Shown one piece after another: positions 8,435 to 16,816 of a stretch of DNA of 39,267 bases. Origin of the DNA: an uncultured Prevotellaceae bacterium (lineage in GTDB: Bacteria > Bacteroidota > Bacteroidia > Bacteroidales > Bacteroidaceae); contig CADBBP010000036.1 in NCBI GenBank assembly GCA_902792855.1, positions 1 through 39,267 on the forward strand. Direction: 5' to 3'. Both the position numbers and the translations under genes were made by a program. Positions within the stretch are counted from its first letter, which is position 1. The number at the start of each line of letters is the position of its first letter. The notes beneath the pieces are model-generated. The model saw only the letters and a program-made list of their open reading frames with translations, searched no databases and was not told the origin of the DNA.

Positions 8435-9301
8435 TCAACTGAAAATGATGGTTTTGTTGTGGTAGGTCAATATCTTGCGCTGGATGTGCTTGGTCACGGC
8501 GCGGGAGAGCACGATTTTCTCCAGGTCGCGGCCTTTGAGCACCAGGCTTTCGGGGGTGTCCTTGTGGGTGATGCGCACCACGTCCTGCTCGATGATGGGG
8601 CCGGCGTCGAGCTCGCTCGTCACGTAGTGGCTTGTCGCACCGATGATTTTCACACCGCGCTCCCAGGCTTGATGGTAGGGCTTGGCGCCTACGAAGGCGG
8701 GGAGGAAGGAGTGGTGGATGTTGATGATGTGGTGGGGATAGGCGGATATCATGTCGTCGGTCACAATCTGCATGTAACGGGCAAGCACGATGAAGGTAAC
8801 ACGCTTTTCCTTCAGCAGCGCCATCTCGGCGGCCTCCACCTCCGATTTGTTGGAGTGGTCCTTGGCGATGGACCACACATAGAAGGGTATGTCGAATTGC
8901 TCGGCGATGTAGCGCAAGTCCTCGTGGTTGCTCACGATGCAGGGGATGTCCACCTCCCACTCGCCTGCCTTGTAACGGGCAAGGAGGTCGTAGAGGCAGT
9001 GGCTCATCTTGCTCACGAAGATGGCCATACGGGGACGGATGTCGTTGAAATAGAGGTTGAAAGTCATGTGGTAGCGCTGGGCGTAGAGTGTCGTGACGTA
9101 TTCCTCTATCTTTTCACGAGGGATGAGAAAGTCATCAAGCTCCCACTCGATGCGCATGAAGAACATACCATCTTGGCGGTCCACGTATTGGTCCAGATAA
9201 ACGATGTTGCCCTTGTTGTCGGTGATGAACTTGGTCATTTCGGATATGATGCCTTGCTGGTCGGGGCAGTGGAGCAGCAGTATGGCGGTCGGTCTCTTCA
9301 T
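8435..9301 (-). CDS. purU: Formyltetrahydrofolate deformylase
   Basis: PurU hydrolyses 10-formyl-THF to formate and THF, supplying formate for purine synthesis and balancing the folate pool. The N-terminal ACT domain (about 5-85, LLLHCPDQQGIISEMTKFI) is followed by the formyltransferase fold with IVLARYMQI, the catalytic IINIHHSFLPAF and SELDAGPIIEQD, giving the Asn-His-Asp set. The length of 288 is typical. It is the first gene of the his/lys operon. HisF releases AICAR, which PurH formylates with 10-formyl-THF, so its place next to the his genes makes metabolic sense; that link is inference. Confidence 0.95.
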   Translation of the reverse strand: MKRPTAILLLHCPDQQGIISEMTKFITDNKGNIVYLDQYVDRQDGMFFMRIEWELDDFLIPREKIEEYVTTLYAQRYHMTFNLYFNDIRPRMAIFVSKMSHCLYDLLARYKAGEWEVDIPCIVSNHEDLRYIAEQFDIPFYVWSIAKDHSNKSEVEAAEMALLKEKRVTFIVLARYMQIVTDDMISAYPHHIINIHHSFLPAFVGAKPYHQAWERGVKIIGATSHYVTSELDAGPIIEQDVVRITHKDTPESLVLKGRDLEKIVLSRAVTKHIQRKILTYHNKTIIFS

Positions 9302-9323
9302 TTTTCTTTTTCCAAATTGAATG

Positions 9324-9331
9324 CAAAGGTA
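9324..9331 (-). promoter_or_regulatory. Putative -7 element of the purU-his-lys operon
   Basis: The minus strand reads TACCTTTG here, matching TAnnTTTG, about 22 bases before the purU ATG. No exact TTTG occurs at the normal upstream spacing, so the -33 half is unsupported. Confidence 0.45.
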
Positions 9332-9588
9332 CGCTTTTTCTCACACTTCTCACCATTTATCACCAAAAAAACATTCTTGATGATGCTTTTTCACATTTTA
9401 ATATTGTTTTTTGTCTGATTGGTGGACAAGGAGGGGGATGCTTGGCAATGGTTTCTTGAAAAATGGCTGCTTGCCAGGCTGAATTTGACTATTCTTTACT
9501 TTTTCGGTCGAAAAACACGGCTTTCCCTCCTCTTTCATTGTTCGTTTTTTCGTAAAAAGTGGTTTTTCGGAAAAAAAGAGAAAAAATA

Positions 9589-9620
9589 TTTGCAAATGCC
9601 GACAATTGTAATTATATTTG
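9589..9620 (+). promoter_or_regulatory. Bacteroidetes-type promoter of the AraC-family gene
   Basis: TTTG at 9589-9592 and TATATTTG at 9613-9620 are separated by 20 nt, a full match to the -33/-7 arrangement. Transcription would begin near 9625 and leave a leader of roughly 45 nt before the ATG at 9671. This supports the internal start of the regulator rather than the longer open frame that begins upstream of the promoter. Confidence 0.7.
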
Positions 9621-9670
9621 CAACAACTATTATGCAATTCTTTTTTTCACCATTTTATTTTTTAGTAGAT

Positions 9671-10153
9671 ATGGCAAAATACAACATTACTGAAAAGAAG
9701 GAAAAGGAGGCTGCTTATCGTAGTCTCGTCAGTCCTAAATTGATGGATGACCTCAAGGAGAAAATCCTCGACATCATCCTCATCCAACAAAAGTACAAGG
9801 ACAAGGACTATTCCGCTAAAAGGCTGGCAGAGGATCTCGGCACCAACACACGTTACATCTCTGCCGTGGTGAATGTGAGATTTCACATGAATTACACCTC
9901 TTTCGTCAACAAGTACCGCATTGACGAGGCCATGACGCTCCTCGTGGACAAAAGGTACCAGGATCTCAACATGGAGGACATCAGCTCGATGGTTGGCTTT
10001 TCCAACAGGCAGTCTTTCTATGCTTCATTCTACAAAATCAATGGCGTGACGCCTCGTGAGTACAAAATCAGGCATTTCGCACAGCATCCAGCACAAAAGG
10101 AGACTAAAAGAGAAGCGAAGCGAACAAGAAAGGCGGCTGAAAAAACTGTTTAA
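9671..10153 (+). CDS. AraC-family DNA-binding protein without a sensor domain
   Basis: The open frame extends upstream to 9419, but the promoter at 9589-9620 and the sequence MAKYNITEKKEKEA point to a start at 9671, giving 160 residues. Residues about 25-135 form the two helix-turn-helix units of AraC/XylS proteins: YSAKRLAEDLGTNTRYISAVVN, split here as YSAKRLAEDL and GTNTRYISAV, and MEDISSMVGFSNRQSFYASF, then GVTPREYKIR. A basic tail rich in K, R and E ends the protein. There is no ligand-binding or receiver domain, so its signal, if any, is unknown. It stands alone, divergent from the his/lys operon, and about 217 nt before the M49 gene. The target genes cannot be read from the sequence. 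Confidence 0.85.
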   Translation: MAKYNITEKKEKEAAYRSLVSPKLMDDLKEKILDIILIQQKYKDKDYSAKRLAEDLGTNTRYISAVVNVRFHMNYTSFVNKYRIDEAMTLLVDKRYQDLNMEDISSMVGFSNRQSFYASFYKINGVTPREYKIRHFAQHPAQKETKREAKRTRKAAEKTV

Positions 10154-10370
10154 GTTATTTCATTTCCTTTTGATGATGAGATGAACGCGGCAGCTTCATC
10201 ATTCTGTAATAATGAAGTTGACACTCAAGTGAGTTCCATTTATTGTGTTGTAACGTTTTTTTTCTTGGCGGTTGTTTTTAGCTCCGCAATGAAAAACAGC
10301 AACAGAATTGATGGAACGCACTTTGTGCTGAGTAAAAATCCTTTTTCACTACTGTTTACTTAACAGAAAC

Positions 10371-12320
10371 ATGCCTCACCAATTCAATTATTCCGGTGAA
10401 AGATTCGCCGACATTCAAATGCTCAGATATCGTCTTGATGGATTTGGGCAACTTTCCCTCAAACAAAAAATATATGTCTATTGCCTGTCGGAGGCAACCC
10501 TGTGGGGAAGGGACATCACCTTCGACCAAATGGGACGGCACAACTTGCGAATTAGAAAGTTGTTGGAGGTCGTGACCGATGGATATGCCCAAGATGGTGA
10601 ATATGAGCAGGTTCGGGCTCTTGAGGTGTATCTCAAGCGGGTGTGGTTCTCCAATGGCATTCACCATCATTATGGAGGGGAGAAATTCATTCCGCGGTTC
10701 ACACCCGACTTCTTGCGGAAGGCCATCTTGAGCATAGCTCCTGAAAAACTGCCGCTCGCGCCCGGGCAGGATGTGGAGGGAATGATGGAAGAACTTTTCC
10801 CCGTCATTTTCGACCCCCAAATAGAAGCCAAACGCACCAACAAGGCGGACGGGCAGGACCTCGTCGCGACGTCGGCGGTGAATTTCTATGAGGGAGTGAC
10901 GCAAAAGGAGGTGGAGGAGTTTTATGCCTCTAAAAAAGACTCGGAGGACGAGGAGCCGCCATCGTGGGGGCTCAACAGCAAACTGGTCAAGGAAAAGGGG
11001 GAGGTGAGAGAAGTGACCTGGAAACTCCATGGAGAATACGGGAAGGCCATCGCACATATCGTTTACTGGTTGGAGAAGGCGCAACAGGTAGCGGAGAACG
11101 AACAGCAAAAGGAGGTCATACAACTGCTATTGAGGTATTACACCACTGGCGACTTGCGTGATTTCGACCGGTATTCCATCAAATGGGTGGAGAGCCACGA
11201 GGGTGACATCGATTTCATCAATGGCTTCATCGAGGTGTATGACGACCCTATGGCGCTGAAGGCCACCTGGGAGGGACTGGTGGAATACAAGGACAGGGTG
11301 GCTACCAAGCGAACACGCACCATCAGCGACAACGCTCAATGGTTTGAAGACCATTCGCCCGTCGATGCAAGGTTCAAGAAGAAGGTTGTCAAGGGGGTGA
11401 CGGCGAATGTCGTCTGCGCGGCCATGCTCGGAGGAGGGGAGTTCCCGGCAACGGCCATCGGCATCAATCTCCCCAACGCTGACTGGATAAGGGCGAAGCA
11501 TGGCAGCAAGAGCGTAACCATAGGAAACATCACCGATGCATACAACAAGGCGGCTCACGGTAATGGATTCAAGGAGGAATTTGTCATCGACAAGGAAACC
11601 CTCGCAATAATTGAGAAATACGGAGACCTTACCGATGACCTGCACACTGACTTGCATGAATGTCTCGGACATGGTAGCGGACAGCTGCTGCCGGGGACTG
11701 ACCCCGATGCGCTCAAGGCGTATGCCAACACCATCGAGGAGGCAAGGGCGGACCTCTTCGCACTCTATTACATCGCTGACGAAAAACTTGTTGAACTGGG
11801 ATTGTTGCCCGACAACCAGGCTTACAAGGCGCAATACTACACATACTTGATGAACGGGATGATGACCCAACTCACACGCATCAGTCTGGGAAACAACATT
11901 GAGGAGGCTCACATGCGCAACAGGGCGCTCATCGCAAGATGGGTGGAACACAACGAGCCGGAAGCTGTCAAACTTGTCAAGGTGGAAGGGAAGACGTATC
12001 TCGAAATCAACGATTACCAACGACTAAGAACGGCGTTCGCCACGCTTTTGGCTGAGGTGCAGCGCATCAAGAGTGAAGGGGACTATGAGGCGGCTAAGTC
12101 GCTCGTCGAGCAATATGCCGTCAAGGTGGAGCCGACGCTGCACCAGGAAGTCCTCGAAAGGTATGCAAAACTCAACCTCGCTCCGTACAAGGGATTCCTC
12201 AATCCAAGGTTCATACCCATGAAGGATGGAAAGGGGAACATCATCGACTTCCTCATCGACTATTACGAGTCCTACGATCAGCAGATGCGCAGGTACTCCC
12301 GTGACTACAGCATTTTGTGA
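10371..12320 (+). CDS. Dipeptidyl peptidase III (M49 family zinc peptidase)
   Basis: M49 enzymes release dipeptides from the N-terminus of short peptides. The zinc-binding motif is HECLGH (H429, E430, H434), the variant known from Bacteroides DPP III instead of the usual HELLGH. The second motif EEARAD (456-461) gives the third zinc ligand. Family stretches around MLGGGEFPATAIGINLPN and NAAHGNGF-like KAAHGNGFKEEF are present. At 649 residues it is close to family size. No signal peptide or lipobox is seen at MPHQFNYSGERF, so a cytoplasmic place is likely, unlike some lipoprotein-type relatives. The AlkD-like gene starts 18 nt after its stop, so the two may be one transcript. No clear promoter is visible in the 217 nt before it. 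Confidence 0.92.
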   Translation: MPHQFNYSGERFADIQMLRYRLDGFGQLSLKQKIYVYCLSEATLWGRDITFDQMGRHNLRIRKLLEVVTDGYAQDGEYEQVRALEVYLKRVWFSNGIHHHYGGEKFIPRFTPDFLRKAILSIAPEKLPLAPGQDVEGMMEELFPVIFDPQIEAKRTNKADGQDLVATSAVNFYEGVTQKEVEEFYASKKDSEDEEPPSWGLNSKLVKEKGEVREVTWKLHGEYGKAIAHIVYWLEKAQQVAENEQQKEVIQLLLRYYTTGDLRDFDRYSIKWVESHEGDIDFINGFIEVYDDPMALKATWEGLVEYKDRVATKRTRTISDNAQWFEDHSPVDARFKKKVVKGVTANVVCAAMLGGGEFPATAIGINLPNADWIRAKHGSKSVTIGNITDAYNKAAHGNGFKEEFVIDKETLAIIEKYGDLTDDLHTDLHECLGHGSGQLLPGTDPDALKAYANTIEEARADLFALYYIADEKLVELGLLPDNQAYKAQYYTYLMNGMMTQLTRISLGNNIEEAHMRNRALIARWVEHNEPEAVKLVKVEGKTYLEINDYQRLRTAFATLLAEVQRIKSEGDYEAAKSLVEQYAVKVEPTLHQEVLERYAKLNLAPYKGFLNPRFIPMKDGKGNIIDFLIDYYESYDQQMRRYSRDYSIL

Positions 12321-12338
12321 GATGATGACCTCATTATT

Positions 12339-12932
12339 ATGACCACTGAAGAAAAAGTCAAGCAAATCAAACGCTCCTTCCGGCTGCTCATGAACGGGGA
12401 GGCCTCGAAATACATGAGGGAGAACGGCATCGACTACCATCTCAACTGGGGGGTGGCTTTCAGCGATTTGAAACAGATGGCCGAGGAATATGGCAAGGAT
12501 TACCACCTTGCCATACAACTCTGGATGGAGAACATTCGTGAGTGCAAAATACTCGCTACCCTCATCATGCCCATGGAGGAGATGACCACCCAACTGGCGG
12601 AACTGTGGATGGAACAAGTGCAAACGCTTGAAATGGCGGAGATGTTGGCACACAACCTCTTGCAATATCTTGACTTCGCACCACAACTCGCTTTCGAATG
12701 GGTGGCCACGTCACAGCCGCTCCGACAAGTTTGTGGATACCACATCATTTCCGGAAAAATCAGGCAAGGGGCCATCCCCGACGTCAGAGAGCTTGCTGAA
12801 ATCATCGACCAGGCTACCACGGCCTTGCGCGACGAGTCAATCCCCGTCAGGCACGCCGCATACAACTGCCTCAACCGCCTCGCAAGCCTCGGCGACGACT
12901 ATGCACAGGTGGTGGAGGCGGCCATGAGATGA
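12339..12932 (+). CDS. AlkD-like HEAT-repeat DNA alkylation repair protein
   Basis: The 197 residues form an all-helical, HEAT-like protein. The N-terminal half carries the pattern of the DNA alkylation repair family (PF08713-like): NWGVAFSDLKQMAEEYGKD, then LAIQLWMENIRECKILATLI. Members remove or recognise alkylated bases without flipping them. The exact DNA-binding and catalytic positions cannot be assigned from sight, and several relatives lack glycosylase activity, so the function is at family level. It follows the M49 gene by 18 nt and converges on the GH43 gene. Confidence 0.75.
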   Translation: MTTEEKVKQIKRSFRLLMNGEASKYMRENGIDYHLNWGVAFSDLKQMAEEYGKDYHLAIQLWMENIRECKILATLIMPMEEMTTQLAELWMEQVQTLEMAEMLAHNLLQYLDFAPQLAFEWVATSQPLRQVCGYHIISGKIRQGAIPDVRELAEIIDQATTALRDESIPVRHAAYNCLNRLASLGDDYAQVVEAAMR

Positions 12933-13037
12933 CGTATGTATGCGATTGATGGACGATATCCAAGGTTCCTATTCGTGCTTTGCCCTTGTGCTTTTTTGAA
13001 GAAGTGAGATTTATTTAGTTGTTCACACAAAGATATG

Positions 13038-13082
13038 TAAAAGCCGATGCCCTTCATCGGATCCTCCGAGAAAAGCATCGGC
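13038..13082 (-). terminator. Terminator of the leftward GH43 pair
   Basis: Perfect 8-bp arms GCCGATGC (13043-13050) and GCATCGGC (13075-13082) enclose a 24-nt loop. Read on the minus strand the hairpin is followed by TTTTACAT, a short U-run. It lies 33 nt past the stop of the minus-strand GH43 gene. There is no T-run on the plus side, so it serves the leftward genes better. Confidence 0.6.
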
Positions 13083-13114
13083 AAGTGGACACAGGATGTA
13101 GTCTTTTTATTTCC

Positions 13115-14596
13115 TTAATGTGAGCGGAAATTCCATTTGGAGTTGTCGCTACCAAAATCATACTCTGCGAGGGTGGGCGTGCTGTCGCCGGCGGAGTAGA
13201 GGCAGTAGCGGGTGTTGATGCCCGGGATTCCGGGGATGCTCTTGGGCATCAGGCGGAAGGTGCCGTCAGTGAGTTGTTCGATGCGCCACAGCTGGCTGTC
13301 GTCGCCGGTGAATGCCGGCACGGTGGTGAGTTCCATCGATGAGGTGGCGGCCAAGGCACGGTCTGTGCCGGCAATGGTGATTTTGAAATAGGAATTGCCA
13401 AGGTAGCCGGGAGCATCGGGCAGTGGGGTGACGGTCCAACGCTGGTGGGGACGGTGCATGTAGTCGCCGCAACGAAGCGTAATCTCACCCTGAGGCCAGC
13501 TGCCGGAAACGTCGGCCAACTCCTGGCATGGGATCTTCACCAAGGGCTTCGATTGGTCCATGTTCCAAAAACGCTCGCGCTCTTGAGCGATGCGGACGAA
13601 ATCGACTGCCAACTCCAAGGAGTAACCGCGACGCTCCGACTCTATCTCGAAGGTGCCACCAAGGAACTGCTCCCCGGCGATGGGCCAGTCATTCTTCCAC
13701 AGCAACGGGCGGATGGCAAGCACCGAGCGACCGCTGCGGTCGAAGTCGGCCTCATAATGGCACGACATCACCTCTACACCTTCGTCGATGATGGTGCGGC
13801 CGAAATGGCCGGGGCCGCATGCACGGGCGCCGGCGGCAATCACCATCTTGCCACCACCCTGGAGCATCGAGCGGCCTACATTATCCATATAGGGACCTTG
13901 CACACTGCGGGAGCGACCCACCACGATGTTGTAGGTGGAGTTCACGCCGTCGCAGCAGGTGCCGTGAGTGCCGAGCAAATAATACCAACCGTCACGGTAG
14001 AGGAGGTCGGTGGCCTCGCAGTCGATGGCAATGTCCATCTCCTTGTTGCCGCTGACGCGCTTGCCCGTTGTGGGGTCAAGTTCGATGAGGCGGATGGTGC
14101 CGAAATAAGTGCCGTAACTCACCCACAGGCGACCCGTCGTCGGGTCGAGCAGCAGGCCGGGGTCGATGGCGTCCTGGTCCTCCATGCCGTCGCTTGAGCA
14201 CACCTCTACGGCAGTGGTGTATTTGAAATCAGGGCTCTTGGGGTCGAGTGTCTTGTTCCACATCGTAAGGATGCGCCCGCTGTGGCCGCCACCAAGGCCA
14301 CCACCCGTGGCGCCGTAGATGACGAGGTAGCGGTCGCCAATCTTCAATACATCGGGAGCTGCGCCACCGCCGGGGCGCACCGCACCGCTGTGCCACGACC
14401 AACCGTCTTCGGAGATGAGACCGCCGCCGCCGGTGCCGAATGTGTAGTATTTGCCGTCGCAGAAGGCGATGGTCGAGGGGTCGTGAATGTAGGGCTGGCC
14501 CACTTGGGCCGACACTGTGTTGACCGAGATGGTGAAAAGTAACAATAAGGCGAGTTTTGCCACACGATGGATGCTATGCGTTGTCATGGTGCTCAT
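13115..14596 (-). CDS. GH43 glycosidase with C-terminal ricin-type beta-trefoil domain
   Basis: A signal peptide (cleavage near SAQ, residue 31) leads into a five-bladed GH43 catalytic domain. The general base is D39 in PYIHDPSTIAF, the middle aspartate is in DAIDPGLLLD and the acid glutamate is probably in CEATDLLYRDG. From about residue 345 a beta-trefoil region shows QxW-type repeats (PHQRWTV, SQLWRIEQL, NSKWNF), as in ricin/CBM13-like sugar-binding modules. GH43 enzymes release arabinose or xylose or cut arabinan; the exact activity is not readable. Its start overlaps the stop of the next GH43 gene by four bases, so the two are one leftward operon. Secretion to periplasm or surface is inferred. 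Confidence 0.88.
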   Translation of the reverse strand: MSTMTTHSIHRVAKLALLLLFTISVNTVSAQVGQPYIHDPSTIAFCDGKYYTFGTGGGGLISEDGWSWHSGAVRPGGGAAPDVLKIGDRYLVIYGATGGGLGGGHSGRILTMWNKTLDPKSPDFKYTTAVEVCSSDGMEDQDAIDPGLLLDPTTGRLWVSYGTYFGTIRLIELDPTTGKRVSGNKEMDIAIDCEATDLLYRDGWYYLLGTHGTCCDGVNSTYNIVVGRSRSVQGPYMDNVGRSMLQGGGKMVIAAGARACGPGHFGRTIIDEGVEVMSCHYEADFDRSGRSVLAIRPLLWKNDWPIAGEQFLGGTFEIESERRGYSLELAVDFVRIAQERERFWNMDQSKPLVKIPCQELADVSGSWPQGEITLRCGDYMHRPHQRWTVTPLPDAPGYLGNSYFKITIAGTDRALAATSSMELTTVPAFTGDDSQLWRIEQLTDGTFRLMPKSIPGIPGINTRYCLYSAGDSTPTLAEYDFGSDNSKWNFRSH

Positions 14597-16614
14597 GGTT
14601 GTTGGGTTCTTACTTGGAAATTGGTTATGGGATGGCCCGCCTCGTCCAGGAAGCGGACGCAGAAATCGCTAAGCCCCGGACCGTTCACCAAGGCGCAGCG
14701 GAGAGTGTTGACACCTTTCTTCAGGGTCAGGCGGGGCGACATGCCGTCGTCAACGACCATGCGACGGTCGCCGGAGAGCAGCAGGGCCTCTTCGCCGTTG
14801 AGCCACCACATCGAGGCTCCATTGGAACCGGCTGCAAGGCGCACATTGGGAATGTCCTCGGAGCACACAATCTGTGTCTCTGCCCAGAAGAGTGAGCCGT
14901 ATGTGTGGTTGCACCACAACTCGCCGAAGCGGAACAGTTTCACGTTGTAGTTCTCGCTGTCGAGGGCGTGCCACTTGGACTTCTTACCCGGCTTCAACGA
15001 GGCGTCGGTGAAAAGGTTGCGAAGCCATGTGTCGGTGAAGACGACATTCGACGGGATGGTCTGCGCGATGGGTTCCATAAGGCGCCAGCGACGGATGAAA
15101 CCGTTCTCATCGGGAGCGGAGGTCTCGCCGGTCGTGGGGGAGAAATATTTAGGACGGTTCTTGAACTGTACCCAGTCGATGTCAACACCCGTTCCCTCGC
15201 AAGTCACCACAAGGTCGGTCACACCAGCGGGGACGTACTCCAAGGGGGCGTTCAGGGTGAGCCAGCGGCCGCTCAGGTCGCGTTGGAACGTGCCGCGGGT
15301 TTCCTTCACCTTCATTTTCACGCGAGCGATGACTTTGCCCTTGGCGTCCTTCTCACGGATGCAGAACTCCGTGTCTTCAGAAGCCTTGGCACACACGATG
15401 AGATAGCCGTCGCCCAAGGTTTGGCGGCCTTTGGAGGCCTTCACCGGGGCGATGCTGCTGAAGTCCACGTCGGGATACTTGATCCAACTGCCTTTCTTGG
15501 GAAGTTGGGCCTGCCAGCCGGCGAAGGTGTTCGTGGTATCGACAAATGCTGTCGTCACATCCTGGCTTGCCTGGGTGTAGCGGTCAACGTCTATCTTCTC
15601 CGTTGCCTGGTTGACACCCACGCCGCGCATGGTCTGTTGAGGCTCCACGATTGTGCCGTCGGCATTGAAGGTCAGACGCTCGATGCGGGCGGAGCGGCGC
15701 TTGTCCATGGAGGGGGAATAGTCGTTGCGGTGGTAGAAGATGTACCATTGGCCACGGTATTCCAAGATGCTGTGGTGGTTGGTCCAGCAGCCGTTGTCAT
15801 GCTCTGACATGATCACGCCTTTGAAGTCCCAAGGGCCGAGGGGATTCTTCGACATGGCGTAGGCAAGGGTCTCCGTGCCATTTTCTTGGCGCACCCATGG
15901 GAAAGTAAGGTAGTACCAGCTGCCACGCTTGAAGGCGAACGGCCCTTCCTTGAAGCCTTCGGGAAGACCTTTCATCTCTTGGCCGCCAACCCTGATGGTC
16001 ATGCCTTCAGAGGCTCCATCACGGGCGGGAAGTTTCATTTCTTGCATCTCGCCATCGAGTTCCAGCAAGTTGTCTTTCAATTTGCTTCCACGAATGCCCA
16101 TGCCGCTCCAGTAGAGGTAGGCCTGGCCGTCGTCGTCGAGGAGCACGCAGGGGTCAATGCCCGACACACCCTTGATGGGCGATGCCTCGGGCGTGAAGGG
16201 ACCCTCCGGGCGCGAAGATGTCGCAACGCCGATGGAAAAACCACGACCCTCCTTCGGGGCGTTGGGGAAAAAGAAGTAATACCGCCCGTTCTTATACACG
16301 CAGTCGGGCGCCCACATGGAGTAGGCGGAGGGGTTGCCCCACGGCACCTGCTCCTGGCTGAGGATGACACCATGGTCTGTCCATTCCGTCAGGTTCTCCG
16401 AGGAGAACACATGGTAGTCGGCCATGCAAAACCAATCTTGCCGCTGGCCGGGAGGTGCGGGGATGTCGTGAGAGGGATAGACATACACTTTGTTGTTGAA
16501 TACGCGGGCGGTGGGGTCAGCTGCAAATTGCCCGCGGATGATTGGATTCTGCGCCGGCAGCGTGAGCGGCGCCATGATGAGTAATAATAGTGATAATCGT
16601 TTCATCGTCGTCAT
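14593..16614 (-). CDS. GH43 glycosidase with CBM6 and an additional C-terminal domain
   Basis: The 673-residue secreted protein starts MTTMKRLSLLLLIMAP; a start at the second Met (16605) gives an equally good signal peptide and a longer mRNA leader. The GH43 domain (about 22-330) opens PIIRGQFAADPTARVFNNK, with D33 as general base, and has YSMWAPDCVYK and ISGIDP-like VSGIDPCVLLDDDG. CBM6 follows at about 360-490 (DVTTAFVDTTNTFAGW ... GTGVDIDWVQF). A third module, about 510-673, begins GFIRRWRLMEPI, like the WLxLGPF-type domains found on other secreted glycan enzymes, and was not recognised further. The GH43 N-terminus resembles the arabinofuranosidase/xylosidase group seen in xylan loci. It is the first gene of the leftward pair. 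Confidence 0.9.
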   Translation of the reverse strand: MTTMKRLSLLLLIMAPLTLPAQNPIIRGQFAADPTARVFNNKVYVYPSHDIPAPPGQRQDWFCMADYHVFSSENLTEWTDHGVILSQEQVPWGNPSAYSMWAPDCVYKNGRYYFFFPNAPKEGRGFSIGVATSSRPEGPFTPEASPIKGVSGIDPCVLLDDDGQAYLYWSGMGIRGSKLKDNLLELDGEMQEMKLPARDGASEGMTIRVGGQEMKGLPEGFKEGPFAFKRGSWYYLTFPWVRQENGTETLAYAMSKNPLGPWDFKGVIMSEHDNGCWTNHHSILEYRGQWYIFYHRNDYSPSMDKRRSARIERLTFNADGTIVEPQQTMRGVGVNQATEKIDVDRYTQASQDVTTAFVDTTNTFAGWQAQLPKKGSWIKYPDVDFSSIAPVKASKGRQTLGDGYLIVCAKASEDTEFCIREKDAKGKVIARVKMKVKETRGTFQRDLSGRWLTLNAPLEYVPAGVTDLVVTCEGTGVDIDWVQFKNRPKYFSPTTGETSAPDENGFIRRWRLMEPIAQTIPSNVVFTDTWLRNLFTDASLKPGKKSKWHALDSENYNVKLFRFGELWCNHTYGSLFWAETQIVCSEDIPNVRLAAGSNGASMWWLNGEEALLLSGDRRMVVDDGMSPRLTLKKGVNTLRCALVNGPGLSDFCVRFLDEAGHPITNFQVRTQQP

Positions 16615-16630
16615 GACATTGGTTGATGTG

Positions 16631-16661
16631 CAAATTTACCATATTCTTGTCAATGTGCAAA
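16631..16661 (-). promoter_or_regulatory. Promoter of the leftward GH43 operon
   Basis: On the minus strand TTTG (16658-16661) and TAAATTTG (16631-16638) are 19 nt apart, a complete Bacteroidetes promoter. Transcription would start near 16625, only about 10-20 nt before the two candidate start codons. It is divergent from the rightward carbohydrate operon. Confidence 0.65.
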
Positions 16662-16745
16662 AAAATCATACAGACAATGTGACTAAATGGAATTTCTCCT
16701 ATAGCATGTGTTACAAATGCCAAGGTCTGAACGCCGCTTTTGTTG

Positions 16746-16753
16746 TAATTTTG
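16746..16753 (+). promoter_or_regulatory. Putative -7 element of the rightward carbohydrate operon
   Basis: TAATTTTG fits TAnnTTTG and is 63 nt before the ATG at 16817. No TTTG is found at the expected -33 place, which may mean an activator is needed. It lies about 85 nt from the divergent GH43 promoter, so one regulator could act on both. Confidence 0.5.
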
Positions 16754-16816
16754 CAACCAAATATGTTACTACTGCATCCTTGAAAAGAATAAACCAATAA
16801 ATAAATATTTATTTTA

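Noticed and set aside
9419..9670. N-terminal extension of the AraC-family protein
   Set aside because: It lies on both sides of a full promoter, is poly-F/K rich and hydrophobic, and does not resemble a sensor domain.
10154..10370. Possible terminator ATGATGA...TCATCAT after the AraC-family gene
   Set aside because: Seven weak pairs with a long loop and no T-run, so not supported.
11127..12020. Minus-strand open frame of 297 codons within the M49 gene
   Set aside because: Antisense to the zinc-motif region of a clear M49 enzyme; no family features.
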